In this document: in pieces, positions 20,608-28,440 of the stretch
How positions within the stretch are numbered: position 1 is the first letter of the stretch
How the letters are laid out: each line of letters opens with the position of its first letter
Assembly (NCBI GenBank): GCA_028823105.1
Contig: JAPKCC010000006.1
Location: 1 to 55,595, forward strand
Length of the DNA stretch: 55,595 nucleotides
From: Phycisphaerales bacterium
Lineage (GTDB): Bacteria; Planctomycetota; Phycisphaerae; Phycisphaerales; SM1A02
Reading direction: 5' to 3'
Made by a program: the position numbers and the translations under genes
The notes under the pieces: model-generated
What the model was told of the DNA's origin: nothing
Seen by the model: only the letters and a program-made list of their open reading frames with translations
Database searches by the model: none

Positions 20608-22437
20608 ATGCCGAGCACCGTGACCCCACCAACCTCCCCGAAGAAGTCCTCCGGCAAGACCGGCAGCCGTGCCACCGCCGAAGAGATGGCGTCGAAGCAA
20701 CGAGAGATCTCGGTCAGCGAGTTCTTCGCCAAGAATCGTCACTTGCTGGGATTCGACAATCCCCGAAAGGCGCTTCTGACGACCGTGAAGGAGGCGGTGG
20801 ACAATGCGCTTGATGCATGCGAGGAGGGGGGGATCCTTCCTGACATCAGGGTGGAACTCCTTCAGCTCGCAGAGACCCGATTCAAAGTCACGATTCGCGA
20901 CAACGGCCCGGGCATCGTTCGCAGGCAGATCGAGAACATCTTCGGGAAGTTGCTCTACGGATCGAAATTTCATCGGATGAAAATGAGCCGGGGTCAGCAG
21001 GGCATCGGCATCTCCGCGGCTGGAATGTACGGGCTCATGACCACCGGGCAACCGGTGCTGATCATCTCGAAGACCGGCCGCCGGAAACCCGCGCACGAGG
21101 TCCTTCTGAAGATGGATACGGCTCGAAATCGCGCCGAGGTGATCAGCGAGACGGAGCATTCGGAGGATGACCTACTCTTCGCCGACGGGCATGGAACGCA
21201 GGTCACCATCGAGCTCGAAGGCCGGTATCAGAAGGGACGCGCATCCGTCGACGAGTATCTCGAGCAGACGGCGATCGCGAATCCGCACGCTCAATTCAGC
21301 TACGTGACCCCGGCAAACGAGAAGATCGAGTATCCGAGAGCCGTCGATGAACTTCCCCCGGAAGCGAAGGAAATCAAGCCGCATCCCAAGGGGATCGAAC
21401 TCGGAACGCTCATCCAGATGCTGGAGCGAACAGAGAAAACCCAGCTGGGGGCGTTCTTCAAGGAGGACTTCTGCCGGGTGGGTCCGAGGATCGCCAAGGA
21501 GATCTGCGGATATGCCAATCTGACCGACCGCAGCTGGGTCAAGCAGGTGGGCCACACCGAAGCGGAAGCGCTCTACAAGGGGATCCAGGCGGTCAAGATT
21601 ATGTCGCCGCCCACCGATTGTCTTGTTCCGATCGGCACCAAGGCGATGCTTGCCGGACTCCTGAAGGAAGTGAAGGCAGAGTTCTTCGCGGCCAGCAGTC
21701 GGCCCGCCGCGGTCTATCGCGGCAATCCGTTCCAGATCGAGGTGGGAATCGCGTACGGCGGCAACCTGCCCGGTGATGATCTGGGGCGGGTGATTCGATT
21801 CGCCAATCGGGTTCCGTTGCTCTACCAGCAGTCGGCATGTTGTTCGTTTAAGGCGGTGATCGAAGCTGGATGGCGGAACTACGGTCTCCAGCAGGCACGC
21901 GGGAGTCTCCCCTCCGGGCCGGTGGTGGTGATGATCCACATGGCGAGTACCTGGGTGCCGTTCACCAGCGAGTCCAAGGAAGCCATCGCGGACTACGACG
22001 AGATCCGCAAGGAGATGCGTCTCGCACTCCAGGAGTGCGGCCGAAAACTTGGGACCTACCTTCGGCGGCGTCAGAAGATGCGACGGGAGTCCGAGCGTCG
22101 GAACGTCTTCACTCGCTACATCGGCGAAATCTCGATGGCGTGCGAGCGGATCACGGGATCTGATGCGGGAGGAATCCGAGACGCTCTGGAAGCCATCGCT
22201 GGCCGAAAGACCGCCGAGGCCGATCAACAACTCGACGACGAGGGACGCGTGATTGACGGCGGGGGCCGACTCGCCGTTGACGATTCGGTGATCATCATCG
22301 ATGCGTCGACCGAGAGCATCGAGGCTGGCGTGGAGGCTGAAGAGGTCGCCGAGGGTCTTTTTGCCGCCCCGACTCCACCGATGAAGACCCGGGGGAAAAT
22401 CCTCAAGAAGTCCCGCAAGAAGTCAGGCAAGAAGTAA
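20608..22437 (+). CDS. top6B: DNA topoisomerase VI subunit B
   Basis: ATPase subunit of the type IIB topoisomerase, an enzyme characteristic of archaea and plants. With ATG 20608 the product is 609 residues (a GTG at 20575 adds 11). All GHKL motifs are visible: KEAVDNALDAC (N box), IRDNGPGI (G1) and SRGQQGIGISAAGMYG (G2). An H2TH-like region follows, then the transducer domain with the switch lysine in FTSESKEAIADY. The C-terminus carries an extra segment of roughly 90 residues ending in a Lys-rich tail (LKKSRKKSGKK). It is followed after 64 bases by the A subunit, the usual B-A order. Identification is secure; presence in a bacterium is notable. Confidence 0.95.
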   Translation: MPSTVTPPTSPKKSSGKTGSRATAEEMASKQREISVSEFFAKNRHLLGFDNPRKALLTTVKEAVDNALDACEEGGILPDIRVELLQLAETRFKVTIRDNGPGIVRRQIENIFGKLLYGSKFHRMKMSRGQQGIGISAAGMYGLMTTGQPVLIISKTGRRKPAHEVLLKMDTARNRAEVISETEHSEDDLLFADGHGTQVTIELEGRYQKGRASVDEYLEQTAIANPHAQFSYVTPANEKIEYPRAVDELPPEAKEIKPHPKGIELGTLIQMLERTEKTQLGAFFKEDFCRVGPRIAKEICGYANLTDRSWVKQVGHTEAEALYKGIQAVKIMSPPTDCLVPIGTKAMLAGLLKEVKAEFFAASSRPAAVYRGNPFQIEVGIAYGGNLPGDDLGRVIRFANRVPLLYQQSACCSFKAVIEAGWRNYGLQQARGSLPSGPVVVMIHMASTWVPFTSESKEAIADYDEIRKEMRLALQECGRKLGTYLRRRQKMRRESERRNVFTRYIGEISMACERITGSDAGGIRDALEAIAGRKTAEADQQLDDEGRVIDGGGRLAVDDSVIIIDASTESIEAGVEAEEVAEGLFAAPTPPMKTRGKILKKSRKKSGKK

Positions 22438-22501
22438 CCAACCAAACCGACCGGAACCAACGGTTGAGCATTCCGCGGCCGAGCGGAGAGAGTCGAATTC
22501 A

Positions 22502-23785
22502 ATGGCACTGAAGCGGTCAGATGAACCAGGGAAGGGCGAGGCCGATTCCACCCGAGGGAAGGTCGGCGCGAAGTCCGCCGGGGCGACAAAGCCGAAGGCT
22601 GCCGCTTCTTCGAAGAAGGTGGCCAAAACGACGACCAAGACCAAGAGCAAGGTCCGAAAGATCGGTACCAAGGCCGATCAGGCTGATCGGGCTCGGGTCG
22701 ATGCGAGGACCGTTCAACGGATTGAGGCGCTCGGAGAATCAGTGGTTGGTCAGAGCCTCAAACTCACCGACCCATTCGTGGATGTTCCGACCAGATCCAT
22801 CTCGAATGTCAATTTCAACAAATCGAAACGGGTGCTCGAGATGGGCGACGCCAAGCAGCGGCGAACGCTTTTCAATCTCGGACAAGCGAAAAAGTTCATG
22901 CAGACCCTGCTGGTCGCGGACGGTTGTCGCGATCTAGTCCGGGCGGGCAAGACGCTCAGTCTTCGAGGCATGTACTACAAGTCGTTGCACACGATTTCCG
23001 GTACGAAGGAGAAAACCTTCGACGGTCAGGACGAATCGGATGTTGTGCTCGAGGATCTTGAGGTCGCGATCGACTCGCTTCGAGAGAATCTCCACGTCTT
23101 CGCCAAGAAGCGGGGGACCATGATCGGGAACATCACGGTCTTCGACAATGGCGACGAGATCAACTGTCGGCGAATGGGAACCGGGGGCTATGCCATTCCG
23201 TCCATCTGCGAGCCGAGCGTTCTGAAGTTCGGCAAGTGCGAAGCTGATTTTGTCCTTCACGTCGAGAAGGACACCGTCTGGAGCCGGTTCAACGAGGATC
23301 GATTCTGGGAGACGCACAATTGCATCCTGACCGAAGGGTCAGGCCAACCCCCGCGGGGCGTTCGACGGCTGTTGCACCGGCTCAATGCCGAACTCGGATT
23401 GCCGATCTACTGCCTCCTCGACTGCGACCCATGGGGGCATTACATCTACAGCGTCATCAAGCAGGGGTCGATCAACCTCGCGTACGAGAGCGGGCGAATG
23501 GCGGTCCCGGAAGCGAAGTACCTCGGCATCCGGTCGGACGACTATGAGCGTTGCGATCTGTCCGACGATGTGAAGATCGAACTGAATGATCGCGACCGCG
23601 AGCGGGCGAAGCAGATCGCCGCATATCCCTGGTTCGCGGATCGGCGTCACTGGCAGAAGGAGATCAAGCGGATGCTCTCCAACGGGTTCAAGATGGAAGT
23701 TGAGTCTCTGATCACCAAGGACATCTCCTATGTGACTGAGACGTACGTTCCCGAGCGACTCAAGGCGAAGGATTGGATCGACTGA
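22502..23785 (+). CDS. top6A: DNA topoisomerase VI subunit A (Spo11-like)
   Basis: DNA-cleaving subunit related to Spo11; 427 residues. The winged-helix CAP domain has the catalytic tyrosine pair in SLRGMYYKSLH (Tyr158/159), and the Toprim domain has the metal-binding acidic residues in LHVEKDTVWSRF and LLDCDPWGHYIYS, with the conserved SGQPPRGVRRLLHRL. The first 60 residues are Lys/Ala/Thr-rich (for example KVAKTTTKTKSKVRK), resembling a histone H1-like tail, and are not part of archaeal Top6A. The stop overlaps the 3' end of the convergent histidine kinase by 26 bases. Confidence 0.95.
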   Translation: MALKRSDEPGKGEADSTRGKVGAKSAGATKPKAAASSKKVAKTTTKTKSKVRKIGTKADQADRARVDARTVQRIEALGESVVGQSLKLTDPFVDVPTRSISNVNFNKSKRVLEMGDAKQRRTLFNLGQAKKFMQTLLVADGCRDLVRAGKTLSLRGMYYKSLHTISGTKEKTFDGQDESDVVLEDLEVAIDSLRENLHVFAKKRGTMIGNITVFDNGDEINCRRMGTGGYAIPSICEPSVLKFGKCEADFVLHVEKDTVWSRFNEDRFWETHNCILTEGSGQPPRGVRRLLHRLNAELGLPIYCLLDCDPWGHYIYSVIKQGSINLAYESGRMAVPEAKYLGIRSDDYERCDLSDDVKIELNDRDRERAKQIAAYPWFADRRHWQKEIKRMLSNGFKMEVESLITKDISYVTETYVPERLKAKDWID

Positions 23786-24644
23786 TCTCATCGTCCTTCG
23801 ACGACGTCGCGTCGTCTTCCGCGGCCGATCGAGGAAGGATGATCGCGAAATCGCTGCCGCGACCGGGGAGGACATCCAGTCCGATCCGGCCGCCGTGCTC
23901 CTCGATGATCCTCCTCGCAGTCGGTAGTCCGAGCCCGGAGCCTCCGGGTGTCCCACTGACGTAGGGATGGAAGATCCGCTCTCGGATCTCCTCGGGCACG
24001 CCCGGGCCGCTGTCAATGACGTGGACCGCGGCGTTCTCCGATTCCTCCAGCACCCGGACCAAGAGTTCTCGCGGTCGGTCGGGCGGATTCTGCTCCATCG
24101 CATGCACGGCATTGATCAGAAGATTTAGCAGTGCCTGCTTGAAGAGGGAGGCGTCGATCGGGATCATGAGCGTTCCGGTGGGCAGATCCGGCCTCAAGAC
24201 CACTTCGGCGGCATTGGCTTGAGGATGGAAGAAATCCAGAACGTCTTCGACTTCGCGGATCAGGTCCGTCGGCTGGAGATCGAGCCGGAATCTCCCGGCG
24301 AATCGCAGGAAATCGGCGAGGATGGTTCGAAGTCGATCCGCTTCCCGAACCAGCGCATCAACTCGACGGAGTATTGGCGTGGTCTCATCTTCGGATGCTT
24401 CGAGATCTCGGATCGCCTCTTCGACCAGTTGTGCATTCAGGATGACCGTCGACAGTGGATTTTTAATCTCGTGCGCCAGGCCGCTCGTGAGCGAGCCTAG
24501 TTCGGCGAGTCGCTCGGCGTCCGCTGCTCGGCGTTCTGCGATTCGGGCTCGTTGTTCGCGAATCCGATTCGCCCGTCGATTCGACAAGAGTGAGAGCACG
24601 ATGCCGACCGCGACGCCGATGCCCAGTCCGAGGAAGAGGGTCAT
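23760..24644 (-). CDS. Membrane-anchored orphan sensor histidine kinase
   Basis: The 294-residue product has one N-terminal membrane helix (LFLGLGIGVAVGIVLSLL), a short coiled-coil and directly the kinase core: H box LAHEIKNPLSTV with the phospho-acceptor His, N box LNLLINAVHAME, G1 DSGPGVPEE and F/G2 GGSGLGLPTARRII. No periplasmic sensor domain and no adjacent response regulator, so input and partner are unknown; it resembles the NtrB/AtoS-type catalytic end. It lies downstream of the cold-shock gene on the same strand and overlaps the end of top6A. Confidence 0.9.
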   Translation of the reverse strand: MTLFLGLGIGVAVGIVLSLLSNRRANRIREQRARIAERRAADAERLAELGSLTSGLAHEIKNPLSTVILNAQLVEEAIRDLEASEDETTPILRRVDALVREADRLRTILADFLRFAGRFRLDLQPTDLIREVEDVLDFFHPQANAAEVVLRPDLPTGTLMIPIDASLFKQALLNLLINAVHAMEQNPPDRPRELLVRVLEESENAAVHVIDSGPGVPEEIRERIFHPYVSGTPGGSGLGLPTARRIIEEHGGRIGLDVLPGRGSDFAIILPRSAAEDDATSSKDDEISRSNPSP

Positions 24645-24768
24645 CGCGCGGGCTCACTGTTTCGAGAGGAGAGGTCGTTGAGATCGGAACCGACGACCAC
24701 GCGGTTGGCGTGAGAACTGACGTCTCGTGATCTCAGTATCCGGGGTCGCACGTGATTCGTTCGGTCAA

Positions 24769-25098
24769 TCAGTCGACGCTCGGTTCGGTGGCCGGCGTGG
24801 TTTCTGGGTTCGCTTCGGTGGTCTGGGCAGTGTCTGGCTTCGCTTCGGTGATCGAGGACTCGATGGGCCTTGGCGTGACGGCGCGGGCCTTGGTGGCGGA
24901 CCATCCCTTGGATCCGTCGTTCGCGTCGTAGATCACTCGCTCGCCATCCCGAAACGTCCGGAATCCCTCGTCCTGCTCGATCACCGTGAAGTGCACGAAG
25001 ATGTCCTGCGCCTCCGGGCCAACGATGAATCCGTAGCCTTTTCGCGGATCGAACCACTTGACTTCACCTTCGATTTCAATCAGGTTCGAGTCGGACAT
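24769..25098 (-). CDS. Cold-shock domain protein with a Thr/Glu/Pro-rich tail
   Basis: The 109-residue product has an N-terminal cold-shock domain (residues 6-73) with RNA-binding motifs KGYGFI and DIFVHF, preceded by GEVKWFDPR, so it should bind single-stranded RNA/DNA. The last 35 residues are a low-complexity Thr/Glu/Pro/Ala tail (TEAKPDTAQTTEANPETT) encoded by imperfect 18-bp repeats; typical Csp proteins of about 67 residues lack it. The long 5' region with a nested hairpin (25144-25176) may be a cold-responsive leader. Confidence 0.9.
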   Translation of the reverse strand: MSDSNLIEIEGEVKWFDPRKGYGFIVGPEAQDIFVHFTVIEQDEGFRTFRDGERVIYDANDGSKGWSATKARAVTPRPIESSITEAKPDTAQTTEANPETTPATEPSVD

Positions 25099-25143
25099 GT
25101 CTTTAATTCTCTCAGTCAGAGGTTTAGGAAGTCGAGATGTTGT

Positions 25144-25176
25144 GTGTGAATGAAACGTCCGAGGACGGATTCACAC
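25144..25176 (-). promoter_or_regulatory. Nested hairpin in the leader of the cold-shock gene
   Basis: GTGTGAAT (25144-25151) pairs perfectly with ATTCACAC (25169-25176), and inside it CGTC (25156-25159) pairs with GACG (25164-25167) around a 4-base loop. It lies 46-78 bases upstream of the cold-shock start. Cold-shock mRNAs often have long structured leaders; a role here is inference. Confidence 0.45.
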
Positions 25177-25431
25177 CCGAGCGAACAAGCCGGTTCCGGG
25201 GGAAAAATGCCATTCTTCCACCGATTCGGGCGTGCGACCAGAGTTCACCAGGCTCAGGTCAATCTGGCGAGGCACCACTGGTTCCCTGATTCTCGGAAGA
25301 ACGGAGGTATTTGGCAAGTGTCAGCTGGCGAGATTCTCGGAACTCTTCTGGCTCATGATCGCAAAGCCTTCCGGTTGCAGGGCTTGCGGTCAGTACCGAT
25401 TTGAGCCGAGAACCGGGTCAAGGCAAGAAAA
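25177..25431. other. Remaining intergenic region between the cold-shock gene and pnp
   Basis: About 250 bases in which I see no convincing gene or RNA. It must contain the promoter of the cold-shock gene on the minus strand, but no clear -35/-10 pair could be picked. Confidence 0.4.
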
Positions 25432-25458
25432 GCCCCGGGCCTGAAGCAGGCCCGGGGC
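25432..25458 (-). terminator. Rho-independent terminator of the rpsO-pnp operon
   Basis: A perfect 12-bp GC-rich stem (GCCCCGGGCCTG pairing with CAGGCCCGGGGC) with a 3-base loop lies 42 bases past the pnp stop and is followed on the minus strand by TTTTCTTGCCTT. Confidence 0.92.
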
Positions 25459-25499
25459 GATTTCTTGATGTATCTATGGCGTCGGTGGACACCATTTGA

Positions 25500-27713
25500 T
25501 CAGGCGGGGGCACCAGTGCGATCGTTGTCGCGGCGGCCACCATGGCTCCCACTGCGATCGCCGTCACCTTCGCCCTCGGCCGACGGCTCGAGGAGCGCCC
25601 GGCGAGAGAGCTTGATGCGGCCCGTATCGTCGACATTGATGACCTTCACCTTGACCGAGTCGCCGATGGAAACGATGTCGCTGACCGACTTCACGAATCC
25701 ATGAGCAAGTTCGGAGATGTGGCACATTCCGTCGGTGCCAGGGGCGAGTTCGATGAAGGCACCGAAGTCCTTGACCGAGACGACCTTGCCGTCATAGACG
25801 GTACCGACGCGGATCTCGGCGCCGAGCGCCTCGACCTCTGCCTTGCATTGCAGGCCCATATCGGCATCGGTCGAGCCGATGAGGACGGTGCCGTCCTCTT
25901 CCACGTCGATCGAACAACCGGTCCGTTCCTGGATGCCGCGAATGGTCTTGCCGCCAGGGCCAATGAGCTTGCCGATCTTGTCGGGATCGATCTTGACCGT
26001 GATGATTCGAGGGGCGTACATCGAGATGTCCTCGCGGGGAGCCGCGAGCACCGATTCCATCTGTTCGATGATCTGGAATCGCCCTTCCTTGGCCTGGATG
26101 AAGACGGTCCCGATCTCCTCGACCGTCAGGCCGAGTGCCTTGAGGTCGAGCTGAATGCCCGTGATGCCTTCGCGGGTGCCTGACACCTTGAAGTCCATCT
26201 CGCCGAAGAAGTCCTCTTCGCCAAGAATGTCCGTGACATGGGAGACCTTGCCATCGACCGAAGTGAATCGTCCGACGGAGATGCCGGCACAGATGTTCCG
26301 GATGGGAACACCGGCGTCCATCAGTGCGAGGCAGCCGCCGCAGACCGAAGCCATGCTCGACGACCCGTTGGACTCAGTGATGTCACTGACCAGTCGAATG
26401 GTGTACGGGAAGTCGTCGGTGCTCGGGATGATCCCAAGAAGCGATCGCTCCGCCAGTGCGCCGTGTCCGACTTCTCTTCGTCCGGGGCCCATGATGCGAC
26501 CGGCTTCGCCGACGCAGAAGGGTGGGAAGTTGTAGTGAAGATAGAACTTCTTCGCGTACTCGGGGAGTAGACCGTCGACGATCTGCTCCGCCTTGTTGGT
26601 GCCGAGAGCACACGTCACGAGTGACTGGGTCTCACCACGCTGGAAGAAGGCTGAACCGTGGGTTCGACTGAAGATCCCCGGCTCCATCTCGATCGCACGG
26701 ATCTCCTTGAGACCGCGGCCATCGGCTCGAATGCCGTGCTCGGCGACGAGCATGTGAGTGATCTTCTTTTCAAGCGAGCGGAAGGCGTCCTTCGCCTGTG
26801 AGCGATTGTCTTCCGCTTTCTTGTACTCGGCGTAGGGGCCGTCCTGCGGAAGCGGGAAGCACTCGTGGAGCGCTTCCTCGCGAAGTTCGCCGACCGCGGC
26901 GCTTCGTTCCTTCTTGCTCGAGATCTTCCGAGCTTCGACCAGTCGGTCGTAGACCTGACCCTTCACGGCATTCATGACTTCCTCGGAGGGAACATGAAGC
27001 TTGCCGGGATTGGCTTCAGGAGCGCCGCACTTCTCTCGGAGTTCGAGAACGAGCTCGAGGATGGGCTTGACGCCTTCTTCGTAGCCGAATCGGATTGCCT
27101 CGAGGACCGCGTCATCTTCGACTTCGGCAGCGCCGACTTCGATCATGTTGATGCCGTTGGGATGGCCGGAAAGGACGAGGTCCAGATCCGAGTACTCCAT
27201 CTGTGAGACCGTGGGGTTGAGGACGAAGGTCTCGCCGCTGTCGGTCATGATTCGACCGACGCGGACGGTGGCGACGGGGCCCATGAAAGGGGCATCCGTC
27301 AGGCAGACCGCGGCGGAGCCGGCGGTGCAAGCGAGCACGTCGGTGTCATTCTGGCCGTCATGGCTCATGACCCATGCCTGGATCTGGATCTCGTCGATGA
27401 ATCCTTCTGGGAAGAGGGGGCGGATGGGACGGTCCATCATCCGCATGGTGAGCACTTCCTTCTCGTTCGGAGCGCCTTCACGCTTGCGGAATCCGCCGGG
27501 GAACTTGCCCGCAGCGGTCAGCTTCTCGCGGTAGTCGCACTGAAGGGGGAAGAAGTCGATTCCCGGTCGGGGGTTCGCCCGGACACAGGTGGCCAAGACG
27601 GTGGAATCGGCGTAACTCGCCACGACGGCGCCCGACGCGAGCCTGGCGACACGACCGGTTTCGAGCCGCATGATGCGACCGCCGATCTCTCGTTCAACGA
27701 AGGTGACTGGCAT
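25500..27713 (-). CDS. pnp: Polyribonucleotide nucleotidyltransferase (PNPase)
   Basis: 3'-5' phosphorolytic exoribonuclease of RNA decay. ATG 27713 is preceded by AGAGAGG and gives 737 residues. Two RNase PH domains (about 1-230 and 320-550; for example DRPIRPLFPEGF and the catalytic-site region MDFKVSGTREGITGIQLD) flank an all-helical linker. A KH domain (KIGKLIGPGGKTIRGI) and a C-terminal S1 domain (VKDFGAFIELAPGTDGMCHI) complete the standard architecture. The C-terminus is Gly/Asp/Arg-rich. It follows rpsO, the classical arrangement in bacteria. Confidence 0.97.
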   Translation of the reverse strand: MPVTFVEREIGGRIMRLETGRVARLASGAVVASYADSTVLATCVRANPRPGIDFFPLQCDYREKLTAAGKFPGGFRKREGAPNEKEVLTMRMMDRPIRPLFPEGFIDEIQIQAWVMSHDGQNDTDVLACTAGSAAVCLTDAPFMGPVATVRVGRIMTDSGETFVLNPTVSQMEYSDLDLVLSGHPNGINMIEVGAAEVEDDAVLEAIRFGYEEGVKPILELVLELREKCGAPEANPGKLHVPSEEVMNAVKGQVYDRLVEARKISSKKERSAAVGELREEALHECFPLPQDGPYAEYKKAEDNRSQAKDAFRSLEKKITHMLVAEHGIRADGRGLKEIRAIEMEPGIFSRTHGSAFFQRGETQSLVTCALGTNKAEQIVDGLLPEYAKKFYLHYNFPPFCVGEAGRIMGPGRREVGHGALAERSLLGIIPSTDDFPYTIRLVSDITESNGSSSMASVCGGCLALMDAGVPIRNICAGISVGRFTSVDGKVSHVTDILGEEDFFGEMDFKVSGTREGITGIQLDLKALGLTVEEIGTVFIQAKEGRFQIIEQMESVLAAPREDISMYAPRIITVKIDPDKIGKLIGPGGKTIRGIQERTGCSIDVEEDGTVLIGSTDADMGLQCKAEVEALGAEIRVGTVYDGKVVSVKDFGAFIELAPGTDGMCHISELAHGFVKSVSDIVSIGDSVKVKVINVDDTGRIKLSRRALLEPSAEGEGDGDRSGSHGGRRDNDRTGAPA

Positions 27714-27841
27714 GATTGCCTCTCTGTTATGGGTGCAACTCTGGACCGTGAAATGGTCCGGCGAGTCGCGGGTTGTGCGTCGGTTCCGGCCTATCCGGAT
27801 CCGAGCGCGAGATCGCAGCACCGCAACTGGGAGGCAGAGGG

Positions 27842-27875
27842 CGGAGTGCAGTTCGAACTGTCAGACTGCACTCCG
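27842..27875 (-). promoter_or_regulatory. Intercistronic hairpin between rpsO and pnp
   Basis: A perfect 11-bp stem (CGGAGTGCAGT pairing with ACTGCACTCCG) with a 12-base loop lies in the 201-base gap between rpsO and pnp. It has no T tract on the minus strand, so it is more likely an RNA-processing or attenuation element than a full terminator. In E. coli an RNase III hairpin at this same place controls pnp; equivalence here is inference. Confidence 0.6.
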
Positions 27876-27914
27876 TCGACTGCCGCCGGAGGCGGTTGCC
27901 ACGGCAAATCGGTC

Positions 27915-28184
27915 CTACTTGCGGAGACCGAGCTTTTTGATGGTTTCAAGGTAGTTGTCGCGGTTGGTCCGCTGCAGATAACGCAGCAGGCTGTTGCGAC
28001 GACTCACCATTGCCAGAAGTCCACGCCGCGAATGGTTATCGTGCTTGTGGCCGGCGAAGTGATCCTGAAGGTTCTTGATCCGATCCGTGAGGATGGCGAT
28101 CTGAACTTCAGGAGACCCGGTATCCGAGTCGTGGCGGCGGTGGTCATTGCGAACTTCGGCCTTGCGAGCGATTGAAATACTCAT
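27915..28184 (-). CDS. rpsO: 30S ribosomal protein S15
   Basis: The 89-residue product is full length, with the S15 core HDSDTGSPEVQIAILTDRI, HKHDNHSRRGLLAMVSRR and the C-terminal RDNYLETIKKLGLRK. It binds 16S rRNA in the central domain and starts assembly of the platform. First gene of the rpsO-pnp unit; only a weak purine run (GAAGAA) precedes the ATG, and a hairpin (28209-28227) lies 25 bases upstream. Confidence 0.97.
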   Translation of the reverse strand: MSISIARKAEVRNDHRRHDSDTGSPEVQIAILTDRIKNLQDHFAGHKHDNHSRRGLLAMVSRRNSLLRYLQRTNRDNYLETIKKLGLRK

Positions 28185-28208
28185 GTGATTCTTCGATCCC
28201 GTCGGTTG

Positions 28209-28227
28209 GGCGGCCGTCTCGGCCGCC
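28209..28227 (-). promoter_or_regulatory. Hairpin in the rpsO leader
   Basis: GGCGGCC (28209-28215) pairs with GGCCGCC (28221-28227) around a 5-base loop, 25 bases upstream of the rpsO start. S15 represses its own mRNA in several bacteria through different leader structures, so this could be an autoregulatory element; the role is not demonstrated by sequence alone. Confidence 0.4.
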
Positions 28228-28440
28228 GCCTAATGTGGTGCGATACATTTCTCGAATCGGAGATTGTAGCGATCCTCGGGGAGTCATCAACCCCGGATCG
28301 GGATTTGAATCCTTACCGCCCCGTCTTGACGAGGTATCCTGCAGGGCGGTTTCTTCAGGAAAGCCGATTTTCACCCCAAGAACCCTGATTTTCCACTCCC
28401 GAGATCTTCGGAGTGCGTCCAACGAGGTACTCAAATCACC

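Noticed and set aside
21172-22230. Minus-strand frame of 352 codons opposite top6B
   Set aside because: Shadow of a well-conserved gene; no recognisable domain.
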